Source: Bacteroides ilei (GTDB taxonomy: Bacteria > Bacteroidota > Bacteroidia > Bacteroidales > Bacteroidaceae). From it: DNA of 64,000 nt. Positions 38,581-47,818 of this stretch are shown here, one piece after another (positions within the stretch are counted from its first letter, which is position 1; each line of letters starts with the position of its first letter). The DNA is taken from NCBI RefSeq assembly GCF_900128495.1, contig NZ_LT635801.1, positions 3,126,691 to 3,190,690 of the forward strand. Reading direction: 5' to 3'. A program made the position numbers and the translations under genes. The notes under the pieces were generated by a model, which saw only the letters and a program-made list of their open reading frames with translations, was not told where the DNA came from and made no database searches.

Positions 38581-38681
38581 GTTGTCAGTCTGTAATGGCC
38601 TTCAACCGTGATTGTTAGGCTTCTTATTATTTTTTCACTGAAAAAAGTTAAAAAAATGTATCACGGCATTAATAAAAGGTC

Positions 38682-38689
38682 TAATTTTG
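38682..38689 (+). promoter_or_regulatory. -7 box upstream of the first SusC gene
   Basis: TAATTTTG fits TAnnTTTG 102 bp before the ATG. No good -33 box, as would suit a promoter needing an activator such as the hybrid regulator at the end of the locus. Confidence 0.5.
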
Positions 38690-38790
38690 TCCCCGATTTT
38701 AACATGGCTTCTTTGACTGTAATACCATAATGGGGATTGGGTAGATAACAGTACATGAATTAAATGATTGAGACAGTTAATATATAATTT

Positions 38791-41700
38791 ATGAAAAGAA
38801 GTTTGTTTTTGATTCTGTGTCTGTTTTCACTTCAGCTGATGGCGCAGAATCTTATCGTTAAAGGAGTTGTCCTTGATACAACGGGTGAACCTGTAATAGG
38901 GGCCACCATATTGGAAAAAGGGACTGATAACGGCACAATTACTAATCTTGACGGAAACTTTTCTCTTAATGTAGCCAAGGGGAAACAGATTGAAGTCAGT
39001 TATGTGGGTTTTGTATCGCAGACGGTAAGTGTGGTGAACGACCAGTTTCTGCGTATTGTTCTGAAAGAGGATACGGAAACCCTGGACGAAGTGGTGGTAG
39101 TAGGTTATGGCGTGAAGCAGAAACGGTCGACTATGACGACTGCCATTTCAAAGATGGACGACAAGGTTTTGCGTAACGCGGCAATCTCGAATGCGGCACA
39201 GGCCCTGCAGGGAACGGTTAGTGGTCTGCGCGTCACCAATACTTCGGGTGCTCCGGGCAGTTCGCCTACCATTGTGTTGCGTGGTGGAGCCAGTATTGAA
39301 GGGGCCGGTTCACCGTTGGTTGTAGTGGACGGTGTAGTACGCTCGCTGCAGGACATCAATCCTTCGGACATCGAATCAATCCAGGTCCTTAAAGATGCCG
39401 CTTCTACTGCCATTTACGGAGCGCGTGCCAACAATGGTGTAATTCTGGTCCAGACACGTAAAGGTAAGGCCGGTCATACGCAGGTATCCTATAAGTTTAA
39501 GGGTGGTATGAACTTTGCCCGTATGGGATACGATTATATGGATGCCGAAAACTATATTCGTTACGGCCGTCTGGGACGTGTATATTCGGGCGGAAGCGTC
39601 AGCGATATCGACAATACCCGTGGATACGGTGCTTTGTATGGGGCCAATAACCCCGACCAGTATTCCATCCGTTACCTTGATGGAAACGAGAATCTGCTGC
39701 AGGAGGGATGGAAACAGATGACGGATCCTGTAACAGGTCGGCAACTGGTCTTTAAAGATTACGGAACGACTCTCCGTGACGAGGTCTATGCAGATCCGGC
39801 TTTTACACAAGATCATTACCTTAGCTTCAACGGAGGAAACGACCGTGGAACTTTTTCTTCTTCTCTCGGTTATTATACGGAAGACGGTACGGTAAAGGGT
39901 ACGGACTATCGACGTTTCAGCGCTACCTTGAACGGCAGCTATAAGGTACTGCCTATCCTTACGGTAAAGGCCGGACTGAATTTCTCTACTTCTACTGCTC
40001 CTGAGCTGTATTACGATGATATGGCCGATCTGTTTGAACGTATGCAGAGTATGGAGCCTACCTGGAGACCTTTCTTCGACGACGGCTCTCCGAACTACGG
40101 TTACGGGAAACGAGACGGAAATCCGCTGTATTGGTTGGACAAGCTGACCAACAAGAACAACACACGCCGTACGACTTTGAACATTGGAGCCGATCTGGAG
40201 CTGGTCAAGAACAAGCTTTACCTGCGCGAGAACAGCTCTGTCTATTATGACGATTATACCAAAGAAACGTTCGATAAGGAATACCGTGACTATTGGAGCG
40301 TGAATACCGAGCGGTACGCTTCATATCAGTATGACCGTACTATCCAGCAACAGCACAGTGTACAGCTGGAGTATACGGATACATTCAAGAGTGCACATAA
40401 CTTCTCGGCCATGCTCGGAGGAGAATATTTCGAAAATCAGTATACCCAGTTCAAAGGGACAGGACGTAATGCTTCTTTCGATGATATACCTACACTGAAC
40501 GCATCGAGTCCGGACGACATGACAGCATATTCGTATCGTGAAGGATACCGGATCTCCTCGTTCTTCGGTCGTGTGACATACGATTACAAACGTCGCTATC
40601 TGTTTACGGCAGTAGCACGTTATGACGGAATTTCGAAACTGTCGGATAACCGCTGGGGATTCTTTCCGGGAGTATCTGCCGGATGGAATATCCATGAAGA
40701 GGATTTTTTCAAGGACAGCAAGATATCCGATGTCATATCTACATTGAAACCGCGTGTTTCTTATGGTATCAACGGTAATGTGAACGGTATTAATGACTAT
40801 GATGTCTATGGTCTGTACGGACAGGCTTCGAATACCCATCCGTATAATGGGGTGACAGGTATCCTGAATACAACGGTCATGAATTCGCAGCTGCGTTGGG
40901 AGAAGAGTAAGTCGTTTGAGGCCGGTCTGGATCTGGGATTCATGAACAACCGTTTCAATCTGATCTTGGATTACTATAACCGTACCACGTCCGATCTTCT
41001 TACGGATGTCAATCTGCCCGGATATACCGGTTTTGATTCCTTCAAGACCAATCTGGGTTCCTTGCGCAACAGTGGATTTGAAGTGGAAGGAACTCTGAAT
41101 CTTATTTCTCATCCGAAAGGATTCAACTGGGATGTGTCCTTCAATGCATCGTATGTATTCAACAAGATTATCAAATTGCCTGAGAACGGGAACGAGAATA
41201 ACCGTCAGGGAGGTTCACAGGTCTGGGATCCCGAACAGCAGAAAGTTGTTTGGGTAGGTGGTTATCAGGAAGGACATACCTTGGGCGATATCTATGCCTA
41301 CCGCCAGGTAAAGGTGCTTCGTGATGAAAACGAAGTACAGCAGCTGGCCGGTAACCGGATGGATATGATAGCCGGACTGTACGGACCGAATGTGAGCGAG
41401 GCCGACCGTGAAAAATACGGCTTGACCAAACCGATCGAGCCGGGGGATGTGTTATGGGATGATTTGAACAACGATGGGATTATCGACCAGCTGGACCGTG
41501 TGAAGGTAGGTAATATCTACCCGAAATGGACGGGAGGTTTCTCTACTACACTTTCCTATAAGAATGTGTCGCTTTACGGACGTTTCGATTTTGCTGTAGG
41601 ACATACCATCCTGAATATGGTGGCTATGCGTTCTATCGGGCAGTCGGTAGGTTTTAAGAACATCATATCCGACGGATTGAAGTGCTGGACACCTGAAAAT

Positions 41701-42054
41701 CCGGATACCGATATGCCGAAATCTTATTATGACGATTCATCGAATAAGAAGAACCTGTACCGTGATACGAAGGGCAGTGACATTACCAGTATAGACAACC
41801 GAAGTTCACGTTTCTATGAGAAGGGCGATTATCTGGCATTGCGTGAACTGACATTAAGCTGGCAGCTTCCGCAGAAATGGATCTCAAAGGCATTCATGAC
41901 TTCCGCCTCGCTTTATGTTACAGGGCAGAACCTCTTTTATATAACCGGTTACAGCGGCACTTCACCCGAGGCCCCGCTTGTTTATCCGGGTGTAGATACA
42001 GGCCGTTATCCTACGCCGCGTACGGTGATTCTGGGAGTATCAGTTTCTTTCTGA
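38791..42054 (+). CDS. SusC-type TonB-dependent outer-membrane transporter (first)
   Basis: 1087 residues. Signal peptide to about 19 (MKRSLFLILCLFSLQLMAQ), then the carboxypeptidase-regulatory-like domain (VKGVVLDTTGEPVIGATILEKG), the TonB box/plug start (VVVGYGVKQKRSTMTTAISK), the plug with VVRSLQDINPSDIESIQVLKD (spread over 39350-39400) and the 22-strand barrel ending ILGVSVSF with a terminal Phe. No N-terminal STN anti-sigma domain, so control by ECF sigma factor is unlikely. With the SusD partner 61 bp downstream it should import an oligosaccharide. Confidence 0.95.
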   Translation: MKRSLFLILCLFSLQLMAQNLIVKGVVLDTTGEPVIGATILEKGTDNGTITNLDGNFSLNVAKGKQIEVSYVGFVSQTVSVVNDQFLRIVLKEDTETLDEVVVVGYGVKQKRSTMTTAISKMDDKVLRNAAISNAAQALQGTVSGLRVTNTSGAPGSSPTIVLRGGASIEGAGSPLVVVDGVVRSLQDINPSDIESIQVLKDAASTAIYGARANNGVILVQTRKGKAGHTQVSYKFKGGMNFARMGYDYMDAENYIRYGRLGRVYSGGSVSDIDNTRGYGALYGANNPDQYSIRYLDGNENLLQEGWKQMTDPVTGRQLVFKDYGTTLRDEVYADPAFTQDHYLSFNGGNDRGTFSSSLGYYTEDGTVKGTDYRRFSATLNGSYKVLPILTVKAGLNFSTSTAPELYYDDMADLFERMQSMEPTWRPFFDDGSPNYGYGKRDGNPLYWLDKLTNKNNTRRTTLNIGADLELVKNKLYLRENSSVYYDDYTKETFDKEYRDYWSVNTERYASYQYDRTIQQQHSVQLEYTDTFKSAHNFSAMLGGEYFENQYTQFKGTGRNASFDDIPTLNASSPDDMTAYSYREGYRISSFFGRVTYDYKRRYLFTAVARYDGISKLSDNRWGFFPGVSAGWNIHEEDFFKDSKISDVISTLKPRVSYGINGNVNGINDYDVYGLYGQASNTHPYNGVTGILNTTVMNSQLRWEKSKSFEAGLDLGFMNNRFNLILDYYNRTTSDLLTDVNLPGYTGFDSFKTNLGSLRNSGFEVEGTLNLISHPKGFNWDVSFNASYVFNKIIKLPENGNENNRQGGSQVWDPEQQKVVWVGGYQEGHTLGDIYAYRQVKVLRDENEVQQLAGNRMDMIAGLYGPNVSEADREKYGLTKPIEPGDVLWDDLNNDGIIDQLDRVKVGNIYPKWTGGFSTTLSYKNVSLYGRFDFAVGHTILNMVAMRSIGQSVGFKNIISDGLKCWTPENPDTDMPKSYYDDSSNKKNLYRDTKGSDITSIDNRSSRFYEKGDYLALRELTLSWQLPQKWISKAFMTSASLYVTGQNLFYITGYSGTSPEAPLVYPGVDTGRYPTPRTVILGVSVSF

Positions 42055-42115
42055 CAGAGGCTGAGCGGGATTTTAACAGAACTGTGTCAAAAAACTAATT
42101 AAAAAGATTACTCAA

Positions 42116-43624
42116 ATGAAACGTTATATAAAAATGCCGTTCCTTTGCCTGCTGCTGGGAGGAACACTTGCAAGCTGTCTGGATATGGATCCGGTAAGCA
42201 GCATTACCGATGAGAACATGTGGAAGAATGAAGGTCATTTCCTTTCTTTCGATTACGGGCTGCATAGCCGTTTGCGTGATGTCGATGCCCAGAACCTGTT
42301 TATTTTGGGTGAACTCCGTTCGGACATTTATAATGAAGGGATCGGATGGACAGGCGAGAGTAACAAGGCGGAAGAAATTACATCGAACACCTTGTCGGAA
42401 GAACGCCCGGGACTGTCTAATTTTGCCGGTCTCTATTTCAACATCAACCAGATCAACCTGTTCATTCTGCGTACGACCGAAACCAATGTGTTGACACAGG
42501 CCGACAAGGCTTATTATTTGGGTCAGGCATACGGTCTGAGAGCTTTCTATTATTTCCATTTGTTGCGTTCTTGGGGAAACGTTGTCTGGAATGCCGATGC
42601 CAGTCTGGGATTTGAAGTCGGAAATCTGGCACGCCCGGCAACCGATGCGGCCACTGTCATGGAATATATCAAGCAGGATATCGCTTCGTCTGAAACGGCT
42701 TTCGGCGATGACTATTCGTTCCGTGACGGACGTTGCTTGTGGTCGAAAGCTGCGACCCTGACGCTGAAGGCGGAAGTTTATCTATGGTCTGCCAGACAGA
42801 TGAATGGCGGACAGGCTGATGCCCGTACAGCACTGGATGCCCTTGATGATATCCGGAGCCATATTTCCCGCGCCGATCTGAATCTGCTGCCGGATTTCTC
42901 TTCTGTATTCGATTACGATAACAAGGGAAACACCGAGATTATCTTCTCTCTGCATAACAGTCATAACGAGGCTACCTTGTTCAATGAAGGCTGGCGCAAT
43001 AATATGGTGCCTCAGAAGAATACCTTGAGTTCTTATGTTGATGCCGACGGACAACCCATTGACCTGAATTTTAACGGGAACGTGTATTATCCGTTGCGGA
43101 TTGATCTATATGATAGCTTTGATGCCGCCGATACCCGGCGTGACGCGACTTTATATCCTGTTTATGAAGCGAAAGACGGTCATACGGAATATGTAGGATG
43201 TTTTGCCTATAAATACAGGGGTATGACGCCTGACGGTGCTTCATACCGTGAATTCTGCGATGATTATCCTATCTACCGTTATGCCGACATATTGTTGCTT
43301 TCGGCCGAGGCAAAGTCCTTGCTGGGTGAGGATCCGGCCGAAGATATCAATGCAATCCGGAGCCGTGCCTATGGTGAGGCATACAATGAATCCAGAGCCT
43401 ATCCGCATGCCGAGGGCGACAATGACGGAATTGATGAAGTGCTTTTGCGTGAACGTTTGCGTGAATTCATGTTCGAAGGCAAACGCTGGTATGACCTGCT
43501 CCGTTTCGGTAAGGAATATGTCATGAAATACAGTTCACTGGTCAATGAGAACCATCTGTTGTGGCCGATTGATTCCGGAACGTTGACCGATAATACGGCA
43601 CTTGTCCAGACTTCGGGATATTGA
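42116..43624 (+). CDS. SusD-like glycan-binding lipoprotein (first)
   Basis: 502 residues; lipid-anchored lid of the SusCD pair that binds glycan outside the cell. Lipobox LASC at about 18-21 followed by LDMDP. The N-terminal SusD-like region (SITDENMWKNEGHF, AYGLRAFYYFHLLRSWG) holds tetratricopeptide-like helices, and the C-terminal RagB/SusD domain ends with RLREFMFEGKRWYDLLRFGK. Its aromatic residues are plentiful but the glycan cannot be predicted. Lies directly after the first SusC. Confidence 0.93.
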   Translation: MKRYIKMPFLCLLLGGTLASCLDMDPVSSITDENMWKNEGHFLSFDYGLHSRLRDVDAQNLFILGELRSDIYNEGIGWTGESNKAEEITSNTLSEERPGLSNFAGLYFNINQINLFILRTTETNVLTQADKAYYLGQAYGLRAFYYFHLLRSWGNVVWNADASLGFEVGNLARPATDAATVMEYIKQDIASSETAFGDDYSFRDGRCLWSKAATLTLKAEVYLWSARQMNGGQADARTALDALDDIRSHISRADLNLLPDFSSVFDYDNKGNTEIIFSLHNSHNEATLFNEGWRNNMVPQKNTLSSYVDADGQPIDLNFNGNVYYPLRIDLYDSFDAADTRRDATLYPVYEAKDGHTEYVGCFAYKYRGMTPDGASYREFCDDYPIYRYADILLLSAEAKSLLGEDPAEDINAIRSRAYGEAYNESRAYPHAEGDNDGIDEVLLRERLREFMFEGKRWYDLLRFGKEYVMKYSSLVNENHLLWPIDSGTLTDNTALVQTSGY

Positions 43625-43725
43625 CGGGTTTGTATTGGTGAACCGATATTTTTGTTTATCTTGCAGACCGAAAGGTATGGGAAATGCCTGAACGGAATAG
43701 AATGTTAAACTTAAATGGAAAAATT

Positions 43726-44376
43726 ATGAAGTATTGGAAACAGTTGACAGCCGTATTGATGTTTGTCCCGTTGGTAGCGTGTAGCGGGGGCAACCAGTCG
43801 AAGGTAAGCGCTGAGCCGGAACCGGAAGCTACCGACAGTGTGAATCAGGTGATAGAAACGATCATGACCCGCCGGAGTGTACGTCAGTACAAGCCACAGG
43901 CTGTAGAGCGTGAAAAGATGCAGGTCATCGTTGATTGCGGCATCAATGCACCGAATGCCATGAACCGGCAGCCATGGGAGGTTCGTGTGGTGGACAATCC
44001 CGAATTTATCAATGGAGTGACCGAACTATATAAGAAAGCAAATCCGAAGGCAGCCGAAGACCCTTCTTTCAAGAATATGTTCCGCAATGCGCCTACGGTA
44101 GTGTTTATCGGGAAGGACAGCAGTTCATCATCTGCCGATCTGGACTGCGGTCTGCTGTGCGAAAACATGATCCTTGCGGGCTGGTCAATGGGTATCGGCA
44201 GTTGTTGCTTGGGTAGCCCCGCCCGTTTCATGAAGACTCCGGAGGCAGCCGAATACCTGAAGAAACTGGGCTTCAGTGAAGGTTATGAGCTGTTGCTTTG
44301 TATCGGTTTCGGTTATCCGGATGAGGCTCCTGCAGCCAAACCGCGTGAGGCACAGAAAGTGAAGTTTGTGGAATAA
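43726..44376 (+). CDS. Nitroreductase-family lipoprotein
   Basis: 216 residues counted from ATG 43726, chosen because it starts a lipoprotein signal (MKYWKQLTAVLMFVPLVAC); an in-frame ATG at 43684 would spoil it. After the lipid-modified Cys and an acidic linker comes the nitroreductase fold: MTRRSVRQYKP (FMN phosphate site), INAPNAMNRQPWEVRVV, FRNAPTVVFIG, GLLCENMILAGWSMGIGSC and LLLCIGFGYPDE. These enzymes are FMN-dependent NAD(P)H oxidoreductases and normally cytoplasmic; the lipoprotein signal puts this one in the periplasm or outer membrane. It lies between the two SusCD pairs. Its substrate and electron donor are unknown. Confidence 0.85.
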   Translation: MKYWKQLTAVLMFVPLVACSGGNQSKVSAEPEPEATDSVNQVIETIMTRRSVRQYKPQAVEREKMQVIVDCGINAPNAMNRQPWEVRVVDNPEFINGVTELYKKANPKAAEDPSFKNMFRNAPTVVFIGKDSSSSSADLDCGLLCENMILAGWSMGIGSCCLGSPARFMKTPEAAEYLKKLGFSEGYELLLCIGFGYPDEAPAAKPREAQKVKFVE

Positions 44377-44403
44377 TTTTTCGGATATAATTTAGCAGGA
44401 ATG

Positions 44404-44450
44404 ATCCCTGGCAGTTTCATGTTAATGGAGGCTGTCAGGGATTTTTTTTT
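44404..44450 (+). terminator. Terminator after the nitroreductase gene
   Basis: ATCCCTGGCAG (44404-44414) pairs with CTGTCAGGGAT (44432-44442) with one G-U pair, followed by a run of T. It separates the first SusCD/nitroreductase block from the second SusCD block. Confidence 0.85.
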
Positions 44451-44579
44451 GGTTTGACAGAGGGAAGACCGATAGAAAGATGGCAGAAAAATCTTTCTTT
44501 GAGGAGGATAAAATTGACATCGTCAGATTTGATACCCTTGGGATATAGATTTATCCTCCAGTGTTTCCATATATGATGA

Positions 44580-44587
44580 TACATTTG
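44580..44587 (+). promoter_or_regulatory. -7 box upstream of the second SusC gene
   Basis: TACATTTG fits TAnnTTTG 49 bp before the ATG; as for the first SusC the -33 region is poor. Confidence 0.45.
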
Positions 44588-44636
44588 AGGTAGACGTTAG
44601 TTAGTCTTTCATTAACCTTTAAAATCTATTGTATTT

Positions 44637-47600
44637 ATGGGAAACATTGTCCTAAATTTATTGGAACACCTTAAAGCGAAGCGATTCGTCTTATTGGGGT
44701 GCATGTTATGGAGTGTATTATGTGTGCTGGCCCAGACCAAGACTGTTACAGGAACTGTGACAGACGTGAACGGTGAGCCTATCATCGGGGCGAATGTCCT
44801 GGAAAAAGGGACTACAAATGGTATCATTACTGATTTGGACGGAAATTTTTCGCTGAAGGTTTCTCCTTCGGCTGTGTTGCAGATCACTTATCTGGGATAT
44901 GTTGCCCAGGATGTGCCTGTTGCAGGAAAAGAGACAGTAAAAGTCGTATTGAAAGAAGATAACCAGGTTATAGAAGAGGTAGTTGTAGTAGGTTATGGAA
45001 CCCAGAAGAAAGCCGATTTGACTTCTGCCATTTCAACCTTGAGTCCGAAAGAAGTATTGAAAGCTCCCGGTGGCATTGAAAGTGCCTTACAGGGAAATAT
45101 TGCGGGTGTCAATGTTTCGGGTGGTAAGATCCGTATCCGTGGTACCAGTTCCATTACGGGTAATACAGATCCCTTGTGGGTAGTCGACGGGGTTATCGGC
45201 GGAGAAGTTCCGAATGATGATGAAATAGAATCTATCCAGGTCCTGAAGGATGCCGCTTCCGCAGCCATTTATGGTGTACGTGGTGCCAACGGTGTGATTC
45301 TGGTAACGACCAAGCGGGGAACTACCGGTGCTCCGCGCATCAGCTTCAATACCTATGTCGGGACAGGAACTCCTGCTAAGAAGCTGAAAACATTGAATGC
45401 GTATGAGTATGCTGTATATGCCAATGAACTTTTCTATAATGCGGCAACACCGGAAGCGCGGGCCGATGGTAGCTGGAGCCAGAATGTACCGGCCAATAAC
45501 GCAAATCCGAGTAATCCTATGGCGAATACCAACTGGTGGGATGAATATTTCTTCAATAATTTCTACCAGAAGTACGACCTTTCTGTCAGTGGAGGTGGCG
45601 AACATTTCAATTATCGTTTAGGTACTACCTATACTTACGACAAGAAGTATGATGTTGACCGGAACAACCGTTCCCAGAACATTTATGCATATATACAGGG
45701 AACGAAGGGGCGTTTCTCCTATGGTGGACGTGTACAGTTAGGGTATACAAACAACCATAATACGGCATCGGGCTCTTTGCAGAATATCCTTCAGCTTCCT
45801 CCTAACGAACCGGTGTATGATGCGGCCAACGAAGACATCAACGGTGGTTATTATCAGACAGGTATGGGAGATGGTCTGGATATTCCGAACCAGGTATTCT
45901 TTATCCAGGAAGACCGGAACCATACGAAGTCGTACAGAGGCATTACCAATGTCTTCGGCGAAATCAAGCTTTTCAGCTGGCTGAAGTTCAAGGCTTCTTA
46001 TACATATTCTTTCTACACATCGAATTATGAACGTTTCCGTCCGCGTTTTGTTCTGGCCAGCGGTGGCGGTGGAGGTTCCCAGGACTATAATCTGCTGGAA
46101 ACGACGAACAGCGGAAACTCACGCGAACAGTTGGAAGGTCTGTTTACATTCGACAAATCATTCAATGAACATTCGTTGTCGGGGGTATTGGGTGTCGCTA
46201 CTGAAAAATATTCTACATACAGTAAAGGATTTTCCGGACGTAGTCAGGAAAAGACCGATTTTGGTGTAGAAAACGTTTTCCAGGATAATGTTTCAGCATC
46301 CGGTACAAGAAGTGATGAGGCTTATTTCTCATATCTGGCCCGTTTGATGTATACTTATCGTGACCGTTATATGTTTACTGCCAATTTCCGTGCCGACAAG
46401 AGCTCGAAGTTTGCAGAGGGAAACCGGTGGGGATATTTCCCTTCATTCTCTATAGGATGGCGTATGAGTGAAGAGCCTTGGATGAAAGAGGCTACAGGCA
46501 GTTGGCTGGAGAACCTGAAGCTGAGAGCAACTTTGGGATGGATCGGTAGTGCCGGTGGAGTAGGAAATTACGCCTACCAGTCGGTTGTTGACATTGTCGG
46601 GTACAGTTATTCATTCGGTCCGCAGACTGATAACATGGGCGACAGCAGTGTTCCGGCTCCGCGGCCTTCATCAATTGCAAACCGTGATTTGAGTTGGGAG
46701 ACTACACGTGATATGGGCGTAGGATTCGATATGACTCTGTTGCAGAACCGTCTGTCCATTACCTTCGACTATTATAACCGGAGTGTATACGACATGTTGC
46801 TGGATGTACAGCTTCCTTCTTCTGTGGGAGCAGGTTCGTCTATGGTCATGAATGTTGGAAGCATGCGCAACTGGGGTATCGAACTTCAGGCCAGCTGGAG
46901 AGACAAGATCGGTAATGTAACTTATACCGTAGCTCCCAATTTCTCATTTTACCGGAATAAGGTTACAAGCCTGGGTTCTGCCGAATCACTCATGGGAGGC
47001 TTCCTTGACCAGTTGGGAACCAATGTTACCAAGACCGTGGTAGGCCAGCCGGTTGCACAGTTCTGGGGATTTGAAACGGCAGGACTTTTCCAGAGTGATG
47101 AAGAGGCCATGAATTATGTAAACGAGCAGGGTGAACGCCTGCAACCTAATGCCGCAGCCGGTGACCTGAAGTTTGTAGACAGAAATCATGACGGTAAAAT
47201 TTCGGAAGAGGACAAGACCTTTATCGGTTCTTCCATTCCTTCTGTTTCTGTAGGCTTGAATCTGAGTGCAGCCTATAAGGGTTTCGATCTGTCTATGCTT
47301 TTCCAGGGTGATTTGGGTATTGACGTATATAACAACTATAAATCTTCTTTGCTGGCAGGTAAGGCATTGCATAACCAGTTGGCCGATATCAAGGACTGTT
47401 TCCGTGCCGAAGAGATTACCTTTACTACGGCAGGCGGTGAGACCATTACGTTGCCGGAAAACAGGGATACTTCCATTCCGCGTGTTATCCAGGGTGACCC
47501 GAACCAGAACTCTACCCGTGTAAGCGATTTCTTTGTAGAAGACGCTTCCTATATCCGTTGTAATAACATTACCTTGGGTTATACGTTCCCTCAGCCTCTT

Positions 47601-47801
47601 CTTACCCGGTTCGGAATCGAGAATTTGCGTATCTATGCCGGAATCAAGAATCCGTTTACCATTACAGGATACTCAATGCTGGATCCGCAGGTTCCGAATG
47701 GTGGTGCTACCTTGGATAGAGGAGTGGACGGACGTTTCTATACCTTTGTAGGTTATTACAGCCAACGTGAGTATTTTGCAGGTTTACAATTAACATTCTA
47801 A
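44637..47801 (+). CDS. SusC-type TonB-dependent outer-membrane transporter (second)
   Basis: 1054 residues. A signal-anchor with a short basic lead (FVLLGCMLWSVLCVLAQ) precedes the carboxypeptidase-regulatory-like domain (VTGTVTDVNGEPIIGANVLE), the plug (VVVGYGTQKKADLTSAIS, ESIQVLKDAASAAIYGVRG) and the barrel, which ends GLQLTF. Sequence differs clearly from the first SusC beyond the family motifs, so this is not a recent duplicate and may bind a different part of the same glycan. No STN domain. Confidence 0.95.
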   Translation: MGNIVLNLLEHLKAKRFVLLGCMLWSVLCVLAQTKTVTGTVTDVNGEPIIGANVLEKGTTNGIITDLDGNFSLKVSPSAVLQITYLGYVAQDVPVAGKETVKVVLKEDNQVIEEVVVVGYGTQKKADLTSAISTLSPKEVLKAPGGIESALQGNIAGVNVSGGKIRIRGTSSITGNTDPLWVVDGVIGGEVPNDDEIESIQVLKDAASAAIYGVRGANGVILVTTKRGTTGAPRISFNTYVGTGTPAKKLKTLNAYEYAVYANELFYNAATPEARADGSWSQNVPANNANPSNPMANTNWWDEYFFNNFYQKYDLSVSGGGEHFNYRLGTTYTYDKKYDVDRNNRSQNIYAYIQGTKGRFSYGGRVQLGYTNNHNTASGSLQNILQLPPNEPVYDAANEDINGGYYQTGMGDGLDIPNQVFFIQEDRNHTKSYRGITNVFGEIKLFSWLKFKASYTYSFYTSNYERFRPRFVLASGGGGGSQDYNLLETTNSGNSREQLEGLFTFDKSFNEHSLSGVLGVATEKYSTYSKGFSGRSQEKTDFGVENVFQDNVSASGTRSDEAYFSYLARLMYTYRDRYMFTANFRADKSSKFAEGNRWGYFPSFSIGWRMSEEPWMKEATGSWLENLKLRATLGWIGSAGGVGNYAYQSVVDIVGYSYSFGPQTDNMGDSSVPAPRPSSIANRDLSWETTRDMGVGFDMTLLQNRLSITFDYYNRSVYDMLLDVQLPSSVGAGSSMVMNVGSMRNWGIELQASWRDKIGNVTYTVAPNFSFYRNKVTSLGSAESLMGGFLDQLGTNVTKTVVGQPVAQFWGFETAGLFQSDEEAMNYVNEQGERLQPNAAAGDLKFVDRNHDGKISEEDKTFIGSSIPSVSVGLNLSAAYKGFDLSMLFQGDLGIDVYNNYKSSLLAGKALHNQLADIKDCFRAEEITFTTAGGETITLPENRDTSIPRVIQGDPNQNSTRVSDFFVEDASYIRCNNITLGYTFPQPLLTRFGIENLRIYAGIKNPFTITGYSMLDPQVPNGGATLDRGVDGRFYTFVGYYSQREYFAGLQLTF

Positions 47802-47818
47802 TTTTAAAGTCTATTATT

